Assembly: GCA_910578285.1 (NCBI GenBank)
Contig: CAJTQL010000004.1
Coordinates: 1-64,000 of the forward strand
DNA from: an uncultured Helicobacteraceae bacterium
GTDB lineage: Bacteria; Campylobacterota; Campylobacteria; Campylobacterales; Helicobacteraceae
DNA length: 64,000 bases
Direction of reading: 5' to 3'
The notes beneath the pieces are model-generated. The model did not search any database, was not told the origin of the DNA, and saw only the letters and a list, made by a program, of their open reading frames with translations. The translations under genes and the position numbers were made by a program. Within the stretch, counting starts at the first letter, position 1, and every line of letters begins with the position of its first letter. Shown in pieces: positions 1 to 9,239 of this stretch.

Positions 1-2
1 AT

Positions 3-3000
3 GGTGCTGGTGGTGTGGATAAGTTCAATATTGAAGCTTCAAGCTTCACAAAAACATTGACCATTGCAGGAAACCTAGGCACAGTGCCTAACTATGAAGA
101 GGCAAACAATAACTATGATACAGTCAGAATTGACCTCTCTAAGACAAGTGGAGTCAATCTTGACATCTCCAGACTCCTTGTCAGCAATCCTAACAATGAA
201 GGCATTGTGATTACTGCAAGTAAAGGGGCTGATAATATCACCCTCACAACTGGAGCAAATCATGATGTTGTTGAGTTTAGTGCGGGCGGGGAAAATGTAA
301 TTGCAAATCCCGAAGTGCATGTCGTTGACCTCGGGAATCTCCGACTTGCGAATAATCAAAGCTTCACGATTGACGGGCTCACGATTACCAACATTGATAG
401 CGGCAACACCATTTACCGCGCCACAGATATTGCACAAGCGATTGCCCAATATGCCACAACAGGCAAACTCGACACAAGCTTGCAAGACAAATTTAACGTC
501 ACTGGCAGCTTTGCGAGCCTCAAAGGCGACTGGGCTGGCGCAACCGTTGCGGCAAGCGGCAGCGAGCTAAGCTTTACAAGCACGTCCAACCGCGACATTC
601 GCGATTTGAACCTCACCTTTAGCGGCAATGGCAATAGCGATGTTCCCGCCGACATCACCGCGCAACTCACTGTTAGCAAAGGCGCTTCTAGCGCAAACGT
701 TTCAGGCGCTAATGTTACCCTTGACAACATTGGGCAAGTGGGCAAAGAGTTTATTGCAGCAGCGGGGTTTGCCACAGCAGGTGGTACTCCCAACATATTC
801 TTGAACTACGCAACTACCAAGCTCGAAATTGCAAGCGGGTCATCAAGCGGCTCTTTCACATTCAAACTCCCCGATTCTAACGGCAATGAGCAAAGCTTTA
901 AGCTCACGGTCACAGCGACAGCAGCGGCGACACAAGCCACAACCTTTGCCCAAGCAGACTTGCTCTCAATCCTCAATGGCACAGCAGCAAGCGGCAGCAA
1001 AACTGGGCTTTTCACAACAGCTGGGGGCACGAGCGTGAAAGCGAATTGGACGATTGAAAACACCACCGCAGGTAATCCCGGCTTTGACACCGTCAACTTC
1101 GCAGCGCTTGGAATCAAATTTGTACCCAATACCACCACAAATACCAATATCAATGTCGACACCTCTGGCCTTGCAAAACTTGGACTTACCGACGTGGCAA
1201 TCGACCTTGGCGGTACGTCTACCACCGTTAGTTTCCCCGCCGGCAACCCCGCAGGGATAACCCAAGGCAACCCCGCAACGTTTAGCACAGTGAGCCTCAA
1301 GGCAAACAGCACGAAATACGAAGATGTTGCGACTTTGACCGTTGATGGGCTATCATATAAGCTCCAAATCATCAACAAAACCGCAAATGATTTCACGCTC
1401 GATGCGGACAAATTTGTGAAGTTGATTAATATGGGCTCTGCAGACACAAATGCCGCTGCTGCGCTTGACTATGGTAAGTGGAATGCTACAACCTCAGCTT
1501 GGAGCGGCTCTGCGATAAACGTTGATGATGGCACTACTGCTGGGGTGTATTATAAGATTGTCTCCGCCGATGGCAAGACAGAAGATGTCGGTGTCTCGTT
1601 TGGTGGGTTGCTCAACAAAGGGGTTGGAATCAAAGCCGAGCTTGATGGCAGCTTCCCGCTCATTAATGGATTCAAGTTCGCGAGCTCTGACCCTACCAAA
1701 TGGACAGCAAACCATGATGTCAAGCTCACCACAGGAGCGAACTTTGGCAATGTGAATCTCACCGGAACGATTACACCCAACGCACCCGAGTCCGCAAAGA
1801 CTGAGACAATGAAATTTGAAATTGCAAACGGCGGGACAACAAACACCGTTACTATCACTGGCGCGGGCATTACCGGAAGCGCTGCTGCAAAGCAAGTCTA
1901 TAAGCTTCTTACCGATGGCATGATGGACGCAAGCTTCTTTAATCTCCCCACAGGTGCAGACCCCGCCGTAACCCCCGCACCCGTTGTAACCGTTAATGGC
2001 GTTGCATATAGCGCAAGCAATACGAATACTTATAAAACCACATTTAAGCTTGCCGAGGGGCTTGAATACACTAGCGGGACTGGCACTGTGGGCATTGGGC
2101 TTGCTGCTAACGCAACAGCCGCGCAAAAAGCCGCGCTTCAGGACGGCACGATTACACTCACCCAAACCATCGGACAGAATGCGCCCGTTTCGGCAGATGT
2201 CAAAATTACCGCATCGAGCCCTGCGACAAACGGCGAGATTACCGTAACCTTTGGCGAGCTCAAGGCGGGGCAGAGCTATACGTTTAACGACAAAACCGTT
2301 GTGGCAACCAAAGACCTAAGCGCTGGCGATGTTGCGCGCGCATTCACGCTCACAAGCGATGATAGCTTCGATGGCGCTGTGATTCTTGGCGGGTTTGACA
2401 CCAATGGCAAGATTGTTGAAAGCGAGGTGTTGTATGGCTTTAGCGGCGCGGACAGCAGCACGCTCATTATCCGTGGCACAACGAGCCAAAGCATTACCGC
2501 AAACGCCGATACGAAGGTTACTGGAACAGGAACGATTGGCGTTGATACGACTGGAATCAGCCAAGCCACCAAGCAGCAAGGCTCTGATGGCAGCGCGCCA
2601 AACGCGGACAGCTATGTAACGTTTACCGTTGCTAACGCGGGCGGAGCGAGCGCGGCGACACAGATTACCGCAAACACCGGCGCGCTTGATACGATTAGCA
2701 ATTTTGATATTGCAAATGACGGGTTGCGACTCAAGATGCCAAACGGCAGCTATTATGGAGACCAGCAAGCGCTAAACGGCAATGTGAACGCTAATTCTAT
2801 CTATGTTGATGCTGCTGGCAGCACGCTTGCTGCAAGCGCAGCGAATGGAATCATTAGCTTTAGCGCTGTGAATGCGAGCGGCGCAACGACAAGCGGTGAT
2901 AGCATTACGCTCGAGCAAAAGCTTTATGTTGCTACCAACAACATTGGCGACAACAAAGTCGCTGGCTTTGAGCATGCTGGCGATTTCTATGTCATCGCCA

Positions 3001-3092
3001 CTGGCGGAACAGCCAACAGCACGACTGATGACATTGTCGTTAAACTCGCCGGCATTACGGGCATTACGGATATTACGACTTTGTTGGCGTAG
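3..3092 (+). CDS. S-layer-like / type I secreted surface protein, 5' partial
   Basis: The frame is open to the left edge, so the N terminus is missing; about 1029 residues are visible. The protein is rich in Ala, Thr, Gly, Asn and Ser, and I see no cysteine, which is typical of S-layer and RTX-like exported proteins. Early segments such as GADNITLTTGANHDVVEF resemble beta-roll type repeats. The last ~100 residues (a long Gly/Ser/Thr-rich stretch, then DDIVVKLAGITGITDITTLL at the end) resemble the uncleaved C-terminal secretion signals of type I substrates such as Campylobacter SapA or Crs. Inference: a large surface-layer or adhesin protein exported by an ABC/MFP/TolC-type machine, whose genes are not in this window. 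The stop is at 3090-3092. It could also be a non-S-layer adhesin; sequence alone does not decide this. Confidence 0.6.
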   Translation, partial: GAGGVDKFNIEASSFTKTLTIAGNLGTVPNYEEANNNYDTVRIDLSKTSGVNLDISRLLVSNPNNEGIVITASKGADNITLTTGANHDVVEFSAGGENVIANPEVHVVDLGNLRLANNQSFTIDGLTITNIDSGNTIYRATDIAQAIAQYATTGKLDTSLQDKFNVTGSFASLKGDWAGATVAASGSELSFTSTSNRDIRDLNLTFSGNGNSDVPADITAQLTVSKGASSANVSGANVTLDNIGQVGKEFIAAAGFATAGGTPNIFLNYATTKLEIASGSSSGSFTFKLPDSNGNEQSFKLTVTATAAATQATTFAQADLLSILNGTAASGSKTGLFTTAGGTSVKANWTIENTTAGNPGFDTVNFAALGIKFVPNTTTNTNINVDTSGLAKLGLTDVAIDLGGTSTTVSFPAGNPAGITQGNPATFSTVSLKANSTKYEDVATLTVDGLSYKLQIINKTANDFTLDADKFVKLINMGSADTNAAAALDYGKWNATTSAWSGSAINVDDGTTAGVYYKIVSADGKTEDVGVSFGGLLNKGVGIKAELDGSFPLINGFKFASSDPTKWTANHDVKLTTGANFGNVNLTGTITPNAPESAKTETMKFEIANGGTTNTVTITGAGITGSAAAKQVYKLLTDGMMDASFFNLPTGADPAVTPAPVVTVNGVAYSASNTNTYKTTFKLAEGLEYTSGTGTVGIGLAANATAAQKAALQDGTITLTQTIGQNAPVSADVKITASSPATNGEITVTFGELKAGQSYTFNDKTVVATKDLSAGDVARAFTLTSDDSFDGAVILGGFDTNGKIVESEVLYGFSGADSSTLIIRGTTSQSITANADTKVTGTGTIGVDTTGISQATKQQGSDGSAPNADSYVTFTVANAGGASAATQITANTGALDTISNFDIANDGLRLKMPNGSYYGDQQALNGNVNANSIYVDAAGSTLAASAANGIISFSAVNASGATTSGDSITLEQKLYVATNNIGDNKVAGFEHAGDFYVIATGGTANSTTDDIVVKLAGITGITDITTLLA

Positions 3093-3196
3093 GGAAGCTG
3101 AAATGTTTATAAATTTAAATATTAAGAATTCAAAGAAGGCAAGAGTATTGTCATTAAATAATTTTTTAAATAAAAAAATACTTAAAGGAGAACATG

Positions 3197-3355
3197 ATGG
3201 AATTAGCTTTTTCTTTCATGGAATGGCTGCAAAGCCTTTGGTCACGGATAGATGTGTCCTATCTGTTCATTTATCTAGGGATTCGGCAGGTAAAATCGAA
3301 AAAACAATTGATTTCGAAACCGAGAAACACAAAGGGCAAAAAGCGCAAGCGATAG
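3197..3355 (+). CDS. Small basic protein of 52 residues, unknown function
   Basis: A short frame that begins with ATG 3197 (ATG 3194 also possible), preceded by a good Shine-Dalgarno AAAGGAG at 3184-3190. The first half is hydrophobic and aromatic (MELAFSFMEWLQSLW, then VSYLFIYLG). The second half is very basic, ending KGKKRKR. It lies alone between the S-layer-like gene and a strong terminator at 3403-3430, so it may be the last gene of that transcript. I do not recognise a family. The hydrophobic-then-basic pattern would suit a membrane-bound or nucleic-acid-binding micro-protein, but it could also be a chance frame. Confidence 0.45.
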   Translation: MELAFSFMEWLQSLWSRIDVSYLFIYLGIRQVKSKKQLISKPRNTKGKKRKR

Positions 3356-3402
3356 GTGTTTCTATCTGCTGCAATCAAACAATAAAAGCTAGTTAGCTTC
3401 TT

Positions 3403-3430
3403 GGGGTGCGTTCAACCGCACCCCTTGTTT
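3403..3430 (+). terminator. Rho-independent terminator
   Basis: A perfect 8-bp stem GGGGTGCG (3403-3410) pairs with CGCACCCC (3417-3424) around a 6-nt loop, and TTGTTT follows. It closes the transcript of the S-layer-like gene and the small basic frame, and separates it from the ATPase gene that starts at 3476. Confidence 0.8.
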
Positions 3431-3475
3431 ATCTCTCTCGCTTTGGGAAATATTAATACCATAAAGGATAACAAA

Positions 3476-4927
3476 ATGGAAACTCGTGGATTTGTAATTC
3501 GTAACTTTAGGAATATTGGTCTTTGCGAAGGTAAGAAATCGCAAGAAGCATTTTTGCGTTTAGCAGAAACAGGGGAAAAGTTTGGAGGATTGGTGATTCT
3601 CCTTGGCAAGAGCAATTCAGGCAAAAGCAATCTGTTGAGAGCTTTGGAAAAATTTGGAAATTCGTATTTGTTTTTGAACGGTTTGAAAGAGTTTGAAGAA
3701 TCAAAACTTTTATCGCAAGACGATATTCCCAAATCGCAAAGTACTTTGCCTAGTATCATACTAGAATCTCAAGAGCCTGCTTATTATCTACATTATCCTC
3801 AAGATATTGCGCAGAAAAGCGGAGTAGCACGAAAAAAACAACAAATGGGAGAATCATTTGATTTTGGCGAACATATTGCAGAATTGCAAGATGATTTTGA
3901 TAGTCTTGATGTTTATGTTGAGCAAAACAAACATGAAACCATTAGCCCAATTAAACTTCTTCTAAAAGATTCTTCGACAGGTGGCGGTCGGTTTATGCGC
4001 TGCACGATAGAGCCACTTAGAAACCGAGATGACCGTTCAAGCGAGGAGCTGAATGTTTCTTACTCTGAAAAACTCACTTGCCCTTTTGTCGTTGGGTATA
4101 AGGCGCTCGATGTGAAGCAAAATTTTGTTGATTATATTAACGACACTTCGCAGCCCATTTTATCATCGGCTTTTAAAGAGAATCGCTTCGCTATTTGTCT
4201 TGACAAGAATCAGGAATTGCAACAAAAATATTTTGTTGGGAATGCGATAATTCAAGGCGGCGCGATTGTTTCTTTGTCAAGCCATCAAGTCCAAGAGCTT
4301 CCAGACGCAAAGCGCGAACAGCTCTGCGTTCCACACATTGTGCTTTATGATGAAACGCATTTTTGTGATGATGACCTTTTGACAACACCAGACAAACTTA
4401 AAGAATCCAAACTTTTTAAGGGTGGAATCACAAAAAAACTTATACAAATCAATCAAGATTTTAGCATGTTATATGGTGAAGAAAGCTATTGCTTTGAGCT
4501 CAATATCGACACCGATAAGTTTGCGCTTGAGATTTACAGGGGCGAACAATTGTTGTCGCTCGAAAAGCAAGGGAGTGGCTTTAGAAGACTCTTTGATTTT
4601 ATCTTTAGCCTTGCTCAACAAATCGATGGCTTGCAAAAGGGCGATATTGTGTTGATTGACGATGTCGAAGAATCTTTGAGTGTTCCAACACAAAAAAGAT
4701 TACGCAAATATTTAAAAGAACTTGCACAAAAAAATGGCATTCTGTTTATCGTGAGTACGCATTCACCATTTATGATTGATTGTAATCACCTCGATGAGAT
4801 TCGGCTGCTCAAACCAAAGGAAAATGGGCTTGGTGTAACGATTGTAAATGATGTTTCGCTGGCTGCCACAAATCAAATGGATAGCTTGCTTGAATGTGCA
4901 ATTCATACGCAACAGCCCGAGCCATAG
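3476..4927 (+). CDS. AAA/OLD-like ATPase
   Basis: A 483-residue protein beginning METRGFVIRNFRNIG. The frame continues 25 codons upstream, but that part overlaps the terminator, and ATG 3476 follows AAAGGA. Near the N terminus is a Walker A motif (LGKSNSGKSNLL). Near the C terminus are a Walker B-like stretch (DIVLIDDVEESL) and the switch-histidine motif (STHSPFMI), in the order seen in OLD/RecF/SMC-type ABC ATPases. There is no obvious Toprim nuclease domain at the C terminus, unlike full OLD proteins. Proteins of this type are found in defence loci and as orphan ATPases of unknown role. It stands alone between a surface protein gene and ftsK (convergent). The family assignment is solid; the function is unknown. 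Confidence 0.75.
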   Translation: METRGFVIRNFRNIGLCEGKKSQEAFLRLAETGEKFGGLVILLGKSNSGKSNLLRALEKFGNSYLFLNGLKEFEESKLLSQDDIPKSQSTLPSIILESQEPAYYLHYPQDIAQKSGVARKKQQMGESFDFGEHIAELQDDFDSLDVYVEQNKHETISPIKLLLKDSSTGGGRFMRCTIEPLRNRDDRSSEELNVSYSEKLTCPFVVGYKALDVKQNFVDYINDTSQPILSSAFKENRFAICLDKNQELQQKYFVGNAIIQGGAIVSLSSHQVQELPDAKREQLCVPHIVLYDETHFCDDDLLTTPDKLKESKLFKGGITKKLIQINQDFSMLYGEESYCFELNIDTDKFALEIYRGEQLLSLEKQGSGFRRLFDFIFSLAQQIDGLQKGDIVLIDDVEESLSVPTQKRLRKYLKELAQKNGILFIVSTHSPFMIDCNHLDEIRLLKPKENGLGVTIVNDVSLAATNQMDSLLECAIHTQQPEP

Positions 4928-5033
4928 TGTTTGTTGAGAGTATTGCAAATAGGCGGATTGCTCGCGTGCTCAAATCGGGCAGCAGCGGGCATTATCATCT
5001 GCAATCCCATAATGAGGTAGATGCAGCTGCAGA

Positions 5034-8000
5034 TTATAAAATTTCGCGCACACCTTTGCTGTTGGGTGCGGACAAAAAGCCTTCGCGCTCAAGCTCTTCG
5101 ATGATGTTTGCTGCTTTGTTATAGCCAATTCCAAGCCTACGTTGCAGATAGCTTGTTGATGTTTTGCGGTCGTTGAGAATCACCTGCTTTGCCTGCTCAT
5201 AGAGGTCATCGCCCTCAAATGCGCTGTTGCGCGCGCTGGGTTCATTCCCCTTGAGAAACTCCTCGTCATATTCTGGCGCACCTTGTGATTTGAGAAATTC
5301 AACAATGCGCGTGATTTCGTCTTCGCTGCTCCAAGGGGCGTGCAATCGCACAATGCCGCTGCCATCGGGCTGGTTAAACAACATATCACCTTTGCCAAGC
5401 AAAGTTTCAGCACCAAAAGTATCGAGGATAACTTTGGAATCCACCTTTGCTCCCACTTTATAGCTGATACGTGCAGGCAGATTTGCCTTAATCGAGCCTG
5501 TAACAACATCGACACTCGGACGTTGCGTGGCGATGATGAGATGGATTCCGCTTGCACGTGCCATCTGCGCAAGCCGTGCGATATGGAACTCAACCTCTTT
5601 GCCGCCTGTCATCATCAAATCAGCAAGCTCATCTATCACGACAACGATATAGGGCAAAGCGGCGTCTCTGCCGACTTTTTGATTGTAGGTTTCGATGTTT
5701 TTTGCTTGCAACGCGCTCATCGCTGCATAGCGTTTTTCCATTTCGCCCACAGTTGCTGCGAGCGCAGAAATTGCCTTTTTGCTTTCAGTAATCACGGGCG
5801 TAAGCAAATGCGGAATATCGTTATACACACTAAATTCAAGCATTTTGGGGTCAATCATGATGAATTTCAGCTCGCGTGGGGTGTTGCGATAGAGCAACGA
5901 AAGAATCATCGCGTTAATCCCCACACTCTTGCCGCTGCCTGTTGTGCCCGCAATCAGCAAATGTGGCAAACGGCGCAAATCGGTAACAAACGGACGCCCG
6001 ATGATGTCTTTGCCAAGCGCAAGCGTCAGTGGCGAAAGGCTATGCACAAAAGCCTCGCTTTGCAACACATCGCGTAGTAGAATGATTTCACTTTGCGAGT
6101 TGGGAATCTCGATTCCCACAACATCTTTGCCCGGAACGGGCGCTTCGATTCGTAATGTCTTTGCTTGCAATGCCATTGCCAAATCATCGCTAAGGTTGAG
6201 AATGCGCGAGACTTTGATATGTGGCGCGGGGCGGTATTCAAACGTTGTTACGATAGGTCCTGTGTGAATCCCGACAATATCGCCTTCGATTTTAAAAAGG
6301 CGCAATTTACCAAGCAAATTGTTCACCTTGCGGTCAATCTCTGTTTCGTCTATCTCAAAATGTTCGCTTGTTGGAGACTGCAAAAATGCAAGTGGGGGGA
6401 GCATGAAACGCGCACGCAATTCGGGGTTTTGAAACACAAGAGGCGAGGCGGCATGCTCTGCTGCTGGAGTGCTATGTCCAAGATTTTGGGGTGGATATGC
6501 AGCGGGGGCGACAGATGGCTGCGACACAGCTGATGTTGGCGCGGGAGCGGAGCTTTGCTGCGGCGCAAGCGTTTGGGGCGGAATCGTGAGTGCGAGATTC
6601 TGCGCTGGCTGGGGTGTTGATGTGATAAAAACAGCGGGCAAGACAAAGGGCGTTGCGCTTGGGCGCGTTTGCGGCGCAACCTGCGAAGGCTGCCAAGCGT
6701 CAAGATAGCTCTGCGCGTTCTGCTGCCATGTGCAATGGCTCTGCACTGCCGCTGTGGGCAAAGGCGATTTTGCTGGAATGGATTCGAGCTGCGCGGGGGG
6801 AGCAGCAGAGTCTTGCGGCTGCGCAGGCGCTGTTTGGGTGTCGCAATCTGATGCTCTCTCCTGCTCTTGTGCAATCGGCTGCGCTATGGGTTGAGCAAGC
6901 TGTGTTTGTGGCAATGGAGATTCGACAGATTGTGTCGCGTTTGGCGTTGGCGCGTCATGTAGGCGTTGGATAGCGGCAAATGATTCATCAAGCAGCTCTT
7001 GATATTTCTGCCATTCCTGCTCTTGTATTGCGTCCTGTGTTGTGTCATTTTGTTCAGCCATATCTTGCTCTTCCTCACACTCGAGCGAATCGCCGAGCAA
7101 CGATTGATAAAAGCGTTCTGATTCTGTGGTAACAAAATGTGGTGTTGGCGGGTTAGGAAGCCTTGGACCATTATAGGGCGGGCTCGAAAGGTCGATGCGC
7201 AAACTCTCGATAATCCCCGTTTCGCGAAATGGAGAATAATCACCACTCACCTGCACATCAAATCCCGTCATCTGCTGCTCACGCATTGCAGCATTGAGCT
7301 TGTCTGTATTTCGCTTGTGTCGAAGTGTGGGCATATCGAGATTCTTGCGCATCGATGTGTGCGAACGATAGATAATGGTTTTGGGCAACGAAGAGTCAAT
7401 TTTATATGGGTGAGTCTCATTGTTTGCGGTTGACTGCGTTGTTTGCGGTTGCTCTTTAGCTTGTTTGTCAGTTTTTTGCGCAGGGAGCAAACGCACACGA
7501 CTGCTGTATTGAGCATCAATCGCGGGAATACTCTTTTCTTTGCTTGGGAATTTCTCTGATAGAGGAATGGCGAGATATTCTGGAATATGCATTGCAGCAC
7601 CCTTGTGTTTGGGCATATCAATGGGCTCTGGGTCATAGCGCATAAAGGCTTGTGCGCGTAAAGGTTTCATGTGAAACATTTTATCAGATTCCACATCGCG
7701 CTGCTGCTCTTCTTTTTGTGGTGGTTTTGAATCGACATCATATATAGCTGGGCTCTTGGGCGATTCTGGTGTTTGCACATCTCCATTTGCAGATGTTGCA
7801 AACGGCAAAATCGATTGCAGCTCGCGCGCTGAATCGTTCATTTCGTCAATCCCGCGCCGAAAAAAACTCCCCATTTTTTCCATCACGGTTTGCGTTTTTT
7901 GCTTGACGCTGCTCCATTCCTCTCTTGCTTCTTGCGTTACCTTATGCGCAATGTCCTTGAGACTCAATGTGATTTTGGAACGTGTCGAGGTTTCGTCCTG

Positions 8001-8252
8001 CTCCCGCTCTCCATAGATTGCATTCACAATTTCGCCCCAATCCTTCTCGGGCTCGTGCGATTCATCATGCAGATGATTCTTTGTATCTTCTAGCTTGAGG
8101 TTTTCAGCAATATTCTCGAGTTTCTCAAAATTTTTGGCTTCGCTTTCTTGGGTGGATTGTGTCAATTTGTGCTGTGGAAGGTTTGTTTCGGTTTCCTTTT
8201 GTGCCTTTGCCGACTCGAGAGCCTCCTTGACAGTGGGAAATTTCTCTTTCAC
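5034..8252 (-). CDS. ftsK: FtsK/SpoIIIE-type DNA translocase lacking an N-terminal membrane domain
   Basis: A 1072-residue motor protein for chromosome-dimer resolution and segregation at the septum. The last ~450 residues are a complete FtsK motor: alpha/beta domains with Walker A TTGSGKSVGIN near residue 771, Walker B VVVIDELADLMM near 873, and a C-terminal winged-helix gamma domain (RKTSTSYLQRRLGIGYNKAA) that in the family reads KOPS/SRS DNA. The first ~640 residues are hydrophilic and Pro/Gln/Ala-rich with low-complexity repeats (QPIAQPIAQ), and I see no membrane-spanning segment, although FtsK is normally anchored by several. Start is GTG 8252, two bases after the lpxD stop, probably translationally coupled because the Shine-Dalgarno is weak. 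A membrane part could be encoded elsewhere. Confidence 0.9.
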   Translation of the reverse strand: MKEKFPTVKEALESAKAQKETETNLPQHKLTQSTQESEAKNFEKLENIAENLKLEDTKNHLHDESHEPEKDWGEIVNAIYGEREQDETSTRSKITLSLKDIAHKVTQEAREEWSSVKQKTQTVMEKMGSFFRRGIDEMNDSARELQSILPFATSANGDVQTPESPKSPAIYDVDSKPPQKEEQQRDVESDKMFHMKPLRAQAFMRYDPEPIDMPKHKGAAMHIPEYLAIPLSEKFPSKEKSIPAIDAQYSSRVRLLPAQKTDKQAKEQPQTTQSTANNETHPYKIDSSLPKTIIYRSHTSMRKNLDMPTLRHKRNTDKLNAAMREQQMTGFDVQVSGDYSPFRETGIIESLRIDLSSPPYNGPRLPNPPTPHFVTTESERFYQSLLGDSLECEEEQDMAEQNDTTQDAIQEQEWQKYQELLDESFAAIQRLHDAPTPNATQSVESPLPQTQLAQPIAQPIAQEQERASDCDTQTAPAQPQDSAAPPAQLESIPAKSPLPTAAVQSHCTWQQNAQSYLDAWQPSQVAPQTRPSATPFVLPAVFITSTPQPAQNLALTIPPQTLAPQQSSAPAPTSAVSQPSVAPAAYPPQNLGHSTPAAEHAASPLVFQNPELRARFMLPPLAFLQSPTSEHFEIDETEIDRKVNNLLGKLRLFKIEGDIVGIHTGPIVTTFEYRPAPHIKVSRILNLSDDLAMALQAKTLRIEAPVPGKDVVGIEIPNSQSEIILLRDVLQSEAFVHSLSPLTLALGKDIIGRPFVTDLRRLPHLLIAGTTGSGKSVGINAMILSLLYRNTPRELKFIMIDPKMLEFSVYNDIPHLLTPVITESKKAISALAATVGEMEKRYAAMSALQAKNIETYNQKVGRDAALPYIVVVIDELADLMMTGGKEVEFHIARLAQMARASGIHLIIATQRPSVDVVTGSIKANLPARISYKVGAKVDSKVILDTFGAETLLGKGDMLFNQPDGSGIVRLHAPWSSEDEITRIVEFLKSQGAPEYDEEFLKGNEPSARNSAFEGDDLYEQAKQVILNDRKTSTSYLQRRLGIGYNKAANIIEELEREGFLSAPNSKGVREIL

Positions 8253-8253
8253 T

Positions 8254-9231
8254 TTAACAACCCCAGCGTTTGATGTTTGTCATTTTTCTCAACAATGCCT
8301 GCATTTTTAGCCATTCTTTATGCTCATATGAGGGATAGCCGGAATAAACCTTGTTTGGAGCAAGGCTTTTTGAGGCGGTAGAACGCACTGTGAGTGTGGT
8401 ATTGTCCCCAATATGCAAATGCCCTGCTGCACCTGTTTGTCCAGCCATCACGACATTCCTGCCAAGCGTTGTCGAGCCTGCAAGCCCTGCCTGCCCAGCA
8501 ATAAGCGAAAACTCGCCCACACTGCAATTATGTCCAACCTGCACGAGATTATCAATCTTTGCGCCTTTTTTGATGCGCGTTTGCCCAAAAACAGCTCTGT
8601 CGATTGCGCTATTTGCACCAATCTCAACATCATCTTCGATATATACAATACCATTATGGTAAATTTTAATATTTTCGCCTGTTTTTTTACAGCGCGCATA
8701 GCCAAAGCCATCGCCGCCAATCACGCTGCTGGCATGGATAAAGACACGATTACAAAGCACGGTATCGGCATAAATCACAACATTGGGATAGAGAATGCAA
8801 TCCTCGCCAATACGCACATTCTCTCCCACAACAACGCCCTGCATAAGAATTGTGCGCGCACCAATAATCGAGCCATTGCCGATACTCACGCGTTCGAGAA
8901 TCTGCGCACTTGGGTCAATCTGTGGTGGATTCTTCCCACCAAACAAAGGCTTTGCAAACAACTTTGAAAGCCGCGCAATAGCCACATGTGGGTCATCACA
9001 CACAAGTGGGATAATCGATGCATTGTGCTGTTTTAGATTGACAACATCACACTCACGCACAAGCAATGCGCTCGCCTGACTTTTGGCAAGCATTGGGATA
9101 TATTTGCTATGCATCACAAAGCTGATTTGCCCTTGTTTTGCTTCATCGAGCGAAGCGAGAGAATGGATTTCTATTTCGCGCCCGCTTGAAAGCGGAATCT
9201 GAAGATATTCTGCAATTTTTTGTAGTTTCAT
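8254..9231 (-). CDS. lpxD: UDP-3-O-acylglucosamine N-acyltransferase
   Basis: A 325-residue lipid A enzyme that adds the N-linked hydroxyacyl chain to UDP-3-O-acylglucosamine in the cytoplasm. The N-terminal uridine-binding domain covers roughly residues 1-100. A long left-handed beta helix of hexapeptide repeats follows (ANSAIDRAVFGQTRIKKGAK, then NLVQVGHNCSVGE, the region with the catalytic His). A short helical tail ends LLRKMTNIKRWGC. Length is normal. Start ATG 9231 follows GGGGAAAG. The gene sits between ilvN and ftsK on the same strand with gaps of 8 and 1 bases, so the group ilvB-ilvN-lpxD-ftsK is probably one transcript. Confidence 0.95.
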   Translation of the reverse strand: MKLQKIAEYLQIPLSSGREIEIHSLASLDEAKQGQISFVMHSKYIPMLAKSQASALLVRECDVVNLKQHNASIIPLVCDDPHVAIARLSKLFAKPLFGGKNPPQIDPSAQILERVSIGNGSIIGARTILMQGVVVGENVRIGEDCILYPNVVIYADTVLCNRVFIHASSVIGGDGFGYARCKKTGENIKIYHNGIVYIEDDVEIGANSAIDRAVFGQTRIKKGAKIDNLVQVGHNCSVGEFSLIAGQAGLAGSTTLGRNVVMAGQTGAAGHLHIGDNTTLTVRSTASKSLAPNKVYSGYPSYEHKEWLKMQALLRKMTNIKRWGC

Positions 9232-9239
9232 GCTTTCCC

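Noticed and set aside
806..1447. Frame of 213 codons antisense to the S-layer-like gene
   Set aside because: The sense frame is clearly the coding one by composition and terminal secretion signal. The antisense product is a Val/Leu/Ser-rich shadow.
2872..3396. Plus-strand frame across the end of the S-layer-like gene and the following gap
   Set aside because: It runs out of frame through the end of a real gene and over the micro-ORF with its good ribosome site; no own start signal.
4928..5033. Terminator between the ATPase gene and ftsK
   Set aside because: ATCTGCA and TGCAGAT can pair, but the loop is ~20 bases and no T-run follows on either strand.
5340..6077. 245-codon frame opposite ftsK
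   Set aside because: It is antisense to the conserved FtsK motor domain, and its translation is rich in Cys/His without a domain.
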